From positions 1-10,509 of the forward strand of contig CAZVYS010000027.1 of the NCBI GenBank assembly GCA_964630755.1: 10,509 nucleotides of DNA. The letters are read 5' to 3'. The position numbers were made by a program, and so were the translations under genes. Below the pieces are notes generated by a model that searched no databases, was not told the DNA's origin, and saw nothing but the letters and a program-made list of their open reading frames with translations. Origin of the DNA: CAZVYS01 sp964630755. Lineage in GTDB: Bacteria > Patescibacteriota > Microgenomatia > UBA1400 > CG1-02-47-37. Shown piece after piece: positions 6,801 through 10,509 of the stretch (the stretch's first letter is position 1; each line of letters opens with the position of its first letter).

Positions 6801-8048
6801 TTATAATTGAGACTTTAAGTTGTCAAAGTGTTGATTCATCCAATTGGTGTATGCTTTTATATCTAACAAGTATTTAAAAGTAGGGTAAAACTTATTGGTA
6901 TCTTTAATTAAATCAGACTCGACAGTATTTAAAGTTTGATTAAAAAAAGCCAAGTCTTGCTTTAGATTATTTGAGTCGTCAACATAATTTTTTAAGCGTT
7001 GATTGCGTTCACTTTTAAGCTGAGGACTTTGAAGTAATTTGTTAGTTAAAGGATTATAAGATAGATTAATATCTTCTGAGATGGTGGTTCGATCACCAGT
7101 GTCCCAGGGAACTAGCTGGAACTTGTTAAGTTTATGATTAAAAAACAATCGATTGTTATGACTTTTACCTTGATGTAGGCTAGCCATTAGTAGCCGGTGA
7201 ACTTCCCAGTTTAAAAAACTATCCTTATCAAGTAAGGTAAATATTTGTTCTGGGGTTGACTGAGAATCATTAACTAAATCTAGTAACTGCTTTAAATATT
7301 TAAAATCCGGGTGGTGATCATCTTCTGAGTAAGTTCGCCAGTGTTTGATATCTTGATAGATATTAGCATTCCATGGATTAAGTTGGTCTTTCTCGCCAAA
7401 AAGAGTGCCAGTTAAATTACGTCTTGAAAAAAATCTTTCATCTAACCTCTCAGTAACGTAATAAATACCTTGTGGCTTTTGATTTAATATTAGGTTTATA
7501 AACCACGAATCAGAAGATAAAAGTCCAAGTTTTTTAGCTCGAAAGTTTGCTAAATGTTCAAGTATTAATCCCCTATCCTCTGGAATGATTAAATCAAAGC
7601 TGTTTAAATCATTAAAGACTTGATTGCCTGATAAAGTAATTCGCCAAGATTTTTTGACTTGAGCCCAATGTATAGCTCCGTTACCCCTAAAACGGACGTC
7701 AACTTTGTATTCTTTATTATCTGGATCAATAAAAACTGCTGGAACTTCAACATTAAAGCCAGCCATAACTGGGTTTTCTTCCGGATTAGTGGGTAACTCA
7801 AGCTGAAGTTCTTCTAAATCATTACCTTTGATAAAGAGCTGGTAAGATTGAAAAGAGTTTGGATAAAAAGAATAATGAACGTAGGCAAGATCTGTAATTT
7901 TTGCCAGTTTGTTAACTAAGCTGAAAATCCAATAATTGTCTGTCAAGCCAGTAATAAATGATTGATTCCTAAAACGGAAGAAAAATCCGCCAATTAAAAA
8001 CAAGAAGACGAGAAAGCTAGTAGTTAGAATTAGCAGCTTTTTTTTCAT
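6801..8048 (-). CDS. CotH-kinase-family protein with N-terminal membrane anchor
   Basis: A 415-residue protein with a basic start (MKKK) and one hydrophobic segment (about 5-24), without a lipobox Cys, so it is probably anchored with the rest outside. The CotH domain follows: DVRFRGNGAIHWAQVKKSW (117-135), PQGIYYVTERLDERFF (192-207), DKDSFLNWEVHRLL (274-287), HNNRLFFNHKLNKFQLVPWD (297-316). CotH proteins have an atypical protein-kinase fold; the Bacillus protein phosphorylates spore-coat proteins. The position just before HN, where the family usually has the catalytic Asp (nwDgy-hN), reads HQGKSHN, apparently with Gln293. PWD316 is kept. Kinase activity is therefore doubtful. It shares one base with the preceding gene (TAATG) and is followed after 4 bases by the VTC gene. 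CotH, VTC and DUF4956 genes are known to cluster in other bacteria. Confidence 0.88.
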   Translation of the reverse strand: MKKKLLILTTSFLVFLFLIGGFFFRFRNQSFITGLTDNYWIFSLVNKLAKITDLAYVHYSFYPNSFQSYQLFIKGNDLEELQLELPTNPEENPVMAGFNVEVPAVFIDPDNKEYKVDVRFRGNGAIHWAQVKKSWRITLSGNQVFNDLNSFDLIIPEDRGLILEHLANFRAKKLGLLSSDSWFINLILNQKPQGIYYVTERLDERFFSRRNLTGTLFGEKDQLNPWNANIYQDIKHWRTYSEDDHHPDFKYLKQLLDLVNDSQSTPEQIFTLLDKDSFLNWEVHRLLMASLHQGKSHNNRLFFNHKLNKFQLVPWDTGDRTTISEDINLSYNPLTNKLLQSPQLKSERNQRLKNYVDDSNNLKQDLAFFNQTLNTVESDLIKDTNKFYPTFKYLLDIKAYTNWMNQHFDNLKSQL

Positions 8049-8746
8049 TAAAAATTATTTTTAAGTAGAATTTCTCTCATTAAGTACTTAACAAAAAGCA
8101 GACCCGTGGGAATAGCTTTAGAGCCTGATTGGCCACCGATTCTGTCTCCTTCTAAAGTGGGAATTTCGGTTATTTTTAAACCTAGTTTTAAACTTCGAAT
8201 AGACATTTGGTATTCAATAACATAACCAGGGCCATCAAGTTTTAGTTTTTTAAAAGCTGCCTTGGTAATGGCTCGATAGCCATTAATGCTATCTGTTAAT
8301 TGGCCACGAAAAAACAGATTGGCAAGTAGAGTAAAACCTTGATTAGCCCAGGCTCTAAACTTAAGTAATTGATCATCTTCTTCGTTTCGAGATGTAGGTA
8401 AAAATCTAGAGGCAATTGCCAGATCAAATCCGTTATCTAGTAATTTTAGTAACTTAGGAATGTCTTTTGGATCTTCGTTGCCATCAGGGCTAAAGAAAAC
8501 TAAATGTTTGCCTTTGGTTTTATTAATGGCTATCTGGAAGGCCTGACCTCGCCCAGGAATGGTTTGGTTAATTAGCTTAATATTATTTTTTTTAACAAAT
8601 TCTTTGGTGCCATCTGAAGACTTAAAATCTATTACCATAGTTTCATCCACTTTGTTGAAAGGAATTTTTTTAATCAAGGCCTTCATGCCTGTAATTTCGT
8701 TTCTAGTTAAGATAATTAGGCTAGTTTTAATCTTTTTTTTGGACAT
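8048..8746 (-). CDS. Family 2 glycosyltransferase, DPM1-like, soluble, altered DXD motif
   Basis: The stop codon is 8050..8048 and overlaps the CotH start by one base (TAATG). The 232-residue protein is a single GT-A domain without membrane helices: SLIILTRNE (9-17), MVIDFKSSDGT (37-47) for nucleotide binding, PGRGQAF (64-70), FFSPDGNEDPKDIP (84-97), ASRFLP (112-117), TDSINGYRAI (151-160), YVIEYQM (175-181) and GDRIGGQSGSK (200-210). This is the layout of dolichyl/polyprenyl-phosphate mannose synthase-like enzymes. The usual DAD/DSD metal site reads S86-P-D88, so only one Asp of the pair is present; I recall SPDGN as a recurring variant in a subgroup, so the enzyme may still be active. It probably loads a sugar onto a polyprenyl carrier or membrane acceptor. 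It overlaps the preceding epimerase gene by 20 bases. A TATTAT (8759..8754) ends seven bases before the ATG. Confidence 0.85.
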   Translation of the reverse strand: MSKKKIKTSLIILTRNEITGMKALIKKIPFNKVDETMVIDFKSSDGTKEFVKKNNIKLINQTIPGRGQAFQIAINKTKGKHLVFFSPDGNEDPKDIPKLLKLLDNGFDLAIASRFLPTSRNEEDDQLLKFRAWANQGFTLLANLFFRGQLTDSINGYRAITKAAFKKLKLDGPGYVIEYQMSIRSLKLGLKITEIPTLEGDRIGGQSGSKAIPTGLLFVKYLMREILLKNNF

Positions 8747-9653
8747 AATTTTGATAATACTTGATCACTTCAGACAAGCCGTGAGCTAAAGTAATTTGAG
8801 GTTTGAAGTTTAAAAATTTAGCTTGTTTTTTGGTGTCACAGTTTCGCCTAGGTTGGCCGTTTGGCTTTGATTTATCAAGTTTAATTTTAGTTTTTTTATT
8901 TGAAAGCTTAATGATTAGTTTTACTAAGTTTTTAATAGTTATTTCTTCAGTGGTGCCTAAGTTAATTGGATCTGGTTTAGGATATTTTTCTAAAGCTAAC
9001 ATCATGCCTCTAACTACATCTGTGACGTAAATAAATGAACGAGTGGCTGATCCATCTCCCCAAACAATGACTGGATCTTGATTATCACAAACCTTTTTTA
9101 CTAAACCAGGAATAACATGAGAAGTTTGAGGATTAAAATCATCGCCTGGACCAAAAACATTGTAGGGCCTGACTACTCCGATTTTCATTTGATACTGGTC
9201 GTGATAAGTTTGAGCTAAAAGTTCTAAGAAGCGCTTAGACCATCCATAACCAAAGTTAGTTGGCTCAGGATGATCTTTAAACCCCTCTGATTCTGGAGTA
9301 GGAATAGTGCAAATTCGAGGATAAACACAAGCTGAAGAAACGATTAAAGTTCTTTTGATTTTATTTAGTCTACAGCTTTCGATTAAATTAAGTCCAATTA
9401 GTGAATTTTGGTATAGAAGGCTGGCTGGATGAGTTTGATTATACTGAATACCGCCAACTACAGCTGCCAAATGAAATACATAGTCTTGGTTTTTTAAAGC
9501 TTTTATTAGTTGAGTTGAGTCAGATAGATCAAGCTCTGATTTCAAAGGAGCTGTGATTTTTGCGTTTTTTTTCTTTAATGCTTTGACTAGATGAGAGCCA
9601 ATAAAGCCAGTGCCCCCAGTAACAAAAACTTTTTTATTTTGATAAAAATTCAT
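8727..9653 (-). CDS. fcl: GDP-L-fucose synthase-like epimerase/reductase (Fcl/ColC type)
   Basis: A 308-residue extended SDR. NAD(P) is bound by TGGTGFIGSH (12-21). The Fcl marks are all present: VVGGI (65-69), SSACVYP with Ser107 and Cys109, YGWSK with Tyr136 and Lys140, SHVIPGL with His179, VVRPYNVFGPGDDF (160-173), WGDGSATRSFIYVTD (198-212) and KPNGQPRRNCD (263-273). These residue positions fall where I remember the catalytic set of E. coli Fcl (S107, C109, Y136, K140, H179). Fcl epimerises C3 and C5 of GDP-4-keto-6-deoxymannose and reduces C4. The related ColC acts on the 3-deoxy analogue. It overlaps the preceding DegT-like gene by 20 bases, and that enzyme's His-type active site raises the ColD/ColC (3,6-dideoxysugar) possibility. 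No gmd or GDP-mannose gene is in view, so the substrate is not proven. Confidence 0.82.
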   Translation of the reverse strand: MNFYQNKKVFVTGGTGFIGSHLVKALKKKNAKITAPLKSELDLSDSTQLIKALKNQDYVFHLAAVVGGIQYNQTHPASLLYQNSLIGLNLIESCRLNKIKRTLIVSSACVYPRICTIPTPESEGFKDHPEPTNFGYGWSKRFLELLAQTYHDQYQMKIGVVRPYNVFGPGDDFNPQTSHVIPGLVKKVCDNQDPVIVWGDGSATRSFIYVTDVVRGMMLALEKYPKPDPINLGTTEEITIKNLVKLIIKLSNKKTKIKLDKSKPNGQPRRNCDTKKQAKFLNFKPQITLAHGLSEVIKYYQNYVQKKD

Positions 9654-10509
9654 GAATGGATTTGGCTATATATTTAATGTCGGTTTGAGTCATATAAGGA
9701 TGACAGCCAAAATAAAAACCAGTTTGGTTAATTTTTTTTGCAACTGGGTATTTATTTTCTAGCTGACCAAAGGTTTTTTGATAGGCTGGTTGACTAAGCA
9801 AAGGCAATAGCTCTCTAGTTTGAATGCCTTTTTGCTCTAGAAAATACATCAGATCCCACTTGTTAATTTTTGGATCTTTTATTAGTAATGGATACATCAT
9901 AAAAGCATGCCCAAAACCCTTTGGAATAAATGGTAGTTGGAGTTGATTTTCAAATGGCTTTAAAAGCCTAGTTAAAAGCATGGCTAGTTTTTGGCGTTTT
10001 TTTAAGTGTCTTTTGTACTGATTAGTTTCTAACTGACTTAGACCAATGGCGGCTTCGATTTCGGTTAACCTAAAGTGAGAGCCAATTTGATTAAATAAAA
10101 ACCGGTTTTTAATAACAGTTTTTTTATTATTGGTGGACTGATTATCATCAATAGATAAATAGGAATGGTGACGTCCGTGAAAAATGTAGCTTCTAATTAT
10201 TCTTTCAAGTTGTTTGTTGTTTCCAACAACAAAACCACCAACTCCTGTAGGTAAAAGGTGGGCAACATATGTTGAAAAGGCAGCCAGTTGACCAAAACTA
10301 CCTACTTTCTTGTTTTTAATTCCCACAAACATACAATCACAAGAATCTTCTAAAACAATTAGTTGATGCTTTTTGGCAATTTTGTTTATTTTAATCATGT
10401 TGGCTGGTAAACCAAGAAGGTGGACAGGGATGATAGCTTTTGTTTTTTTAGTAAGGTGTTTTTCAATTTGATCAGGGTTTAAGTTAAAAGTTTGAGGTTG
10501 AACATCAAT
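9634..10509 (-). CDS. DegT/DnrJ/EryC1/StrS-family PLP enzyme, His in place of Schiff-base Lys (5' end missing)
   Basis: The frame is open to the right edge. The Met at 10398..10396 is internal, because the 37 codons upstream read as family sequence (DVQPQTFNLNPDQIE, then KAIIPVHLLGLPAN). The visible part is 291 residues. LEDSCD (visible residues 53-58) carries the Asp that pairs with the PLP ring nitrogen. FSTYVAHLLPTGVGG (78-92) is the motif that normally reads S-x-Y-P-x-K; here the Lys is His84 (codon 10260..10258, CAC). Then come FRLTEIEAAIGLSQL, GIQTRELLPLLSQPAY and GFYFGCHPYMTQTDIKYI. A His at this position marks ColD, the GDP-4-keto-6-deoxymannose 3-dehydratase, and RfbH/E1-type 3-dehydratases rather than ordinary aminotransferases. 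A 3-deoxysugar-forming dehydratase is thus likely, though the rest of the sequence is closer to generic sugar aminotransferases. The next gene is Fcl-like and overlaps by 20 bases. Confidence 0.88.
   Translation of the reverse strand: MDVQPQTFNLNPDQIEKHLTKKTKAIIPVHLLGLPANMIKINKIAKKHQLIVLEDSCDCMFVGIKNKKVGSFGQLAAFSTYVAHLLPTGVGGFVVGNNKQLERIIRSYIFHGRHHSYLSIDDNQSTNNKKTVIKNRFLFNQIGSHFRLTEIEAAIGLSQLETNQYKRHLKKRQKLAMLLTRLLKPFENQLQLPFIPKGFGHAFMMYPLLIKDPKINKWDLMYFLEQKGIQTRELLPLLSQPAYQKTFGQLENKYPVAKKINQTGFYFGCHPYMTQTDIKYIAKSIHEFLSK

Noticed and set aside
7604..7801. Minus-strand open frame of 65 codons inside CotH
   Set aside because: It overlaps the conserved VRFRGN-KKSW region of CotH in another frame and has no support of its own.
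8559..9030. Plus-strand open frames at 8559-8789 and 8803-9030
   Set aside because: Both are antisense to well-supported GT2 and Fcl-like genes and resemble no family.
538..9636. UGA recoding as in Gracilibacteria or Absconditabacteria, because no gene ends in TGA
   Set aside because: All genes are intact with the standard code and have no in-frame TGA; lack of TGA stops among ten genes is expected in AT-rich DNA.
9634..10398. Reading the DegT-like gene as a complete 254-codon gene starting at 10398
   Set aside because: The 37 codons upstream continue in frame to the edge and encode typical family sequence, so the Met is internal and the gene is cut by the window.
1..10509. CRISPR arrays, tRNA or rRNA genes, insertion sequences and rho-independent terminators
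   Set aside because: Reading both strands showed coding sequence throughout, with no repeat arrays, no cloverleaf candidates, no transposase and no GC-rich hairpin followed by a T run.

Overview
The window is AT-rich (about one third G+C by eye) and holds eleven genes, all on the minus strand. They are packed so tightly that the longest gap between two genes is 25 bases. Nothing longer than about 25 bases lacks a gene, and there is no RNA gene, mobile element, CRISPR array or clear terminator. Lysine-rich proteins, 20-base gene overlaps, starts without Shine-Dalgarno sequences, and a large set of DUF2142 and PTPS-like membrane glycosyltransferases together suggest a candidate phyla radiation (Patescibacteria) genome, perhaps Microgenomates. 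That placement is an inference, since no marker gene is present. UGA is not recoded: every gene reads through without in-frame TGA. Stops are eight TAA and two TAG.

In transcription order (right to left): (1) the C-terminal part of a DegT/DnrJ/EryC1/StrS enzyme, open at the right edge, with His in place of the PLP-binding Lys; (2) a GDP-L-fucose synthase-like epimerase/reductase with the full Fcl active site; (3) a short family 2 glycosyltransferase with an altered DXD motif; (4) a membrane-anchored CotH-kinase-family protein; (5) a VTC-domain polyphosphate polymerase; (6) a DUF4956 membrane protein; (7) a polyprenyl-phosphate glycosyltransferase with two C-terminal membrane helices; (8) a divergent NAD-dependent epimerase; (9, 10) two tandem DUF2142 multi-pass membrane proteins of GT-C type; (11) the N-terminal part of a third large membrane protein of the '6-pyruvoyl-tetrahydropterin synthase-related' type, open at the left edge.

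The genes read as one cell-surface glycan operon. Genes 1, 2 and 8 would make or modify nucleotide sugars, possibly a 3,6-dideoxy or 6-deoxy GDP-sugar in the case of 1 and 2. Genes 3 and 7 would move sugars onto a polyprenyl phosphate carrier at the inner face of the membrane. Genes 9-11 would use lipid-linked sugars on the outer face. In the middle sits a compact CotH-VTC-DUF4956 cassette (junctions of 4 bases) that predicts polyphosphate synthesis, a membrane partner and an extracytoplasmic kinase-fold protein. Its link to the glycan genes is the most interesting point of the window. A candidate internal promoter lies in the 25-base gap before gene 9.
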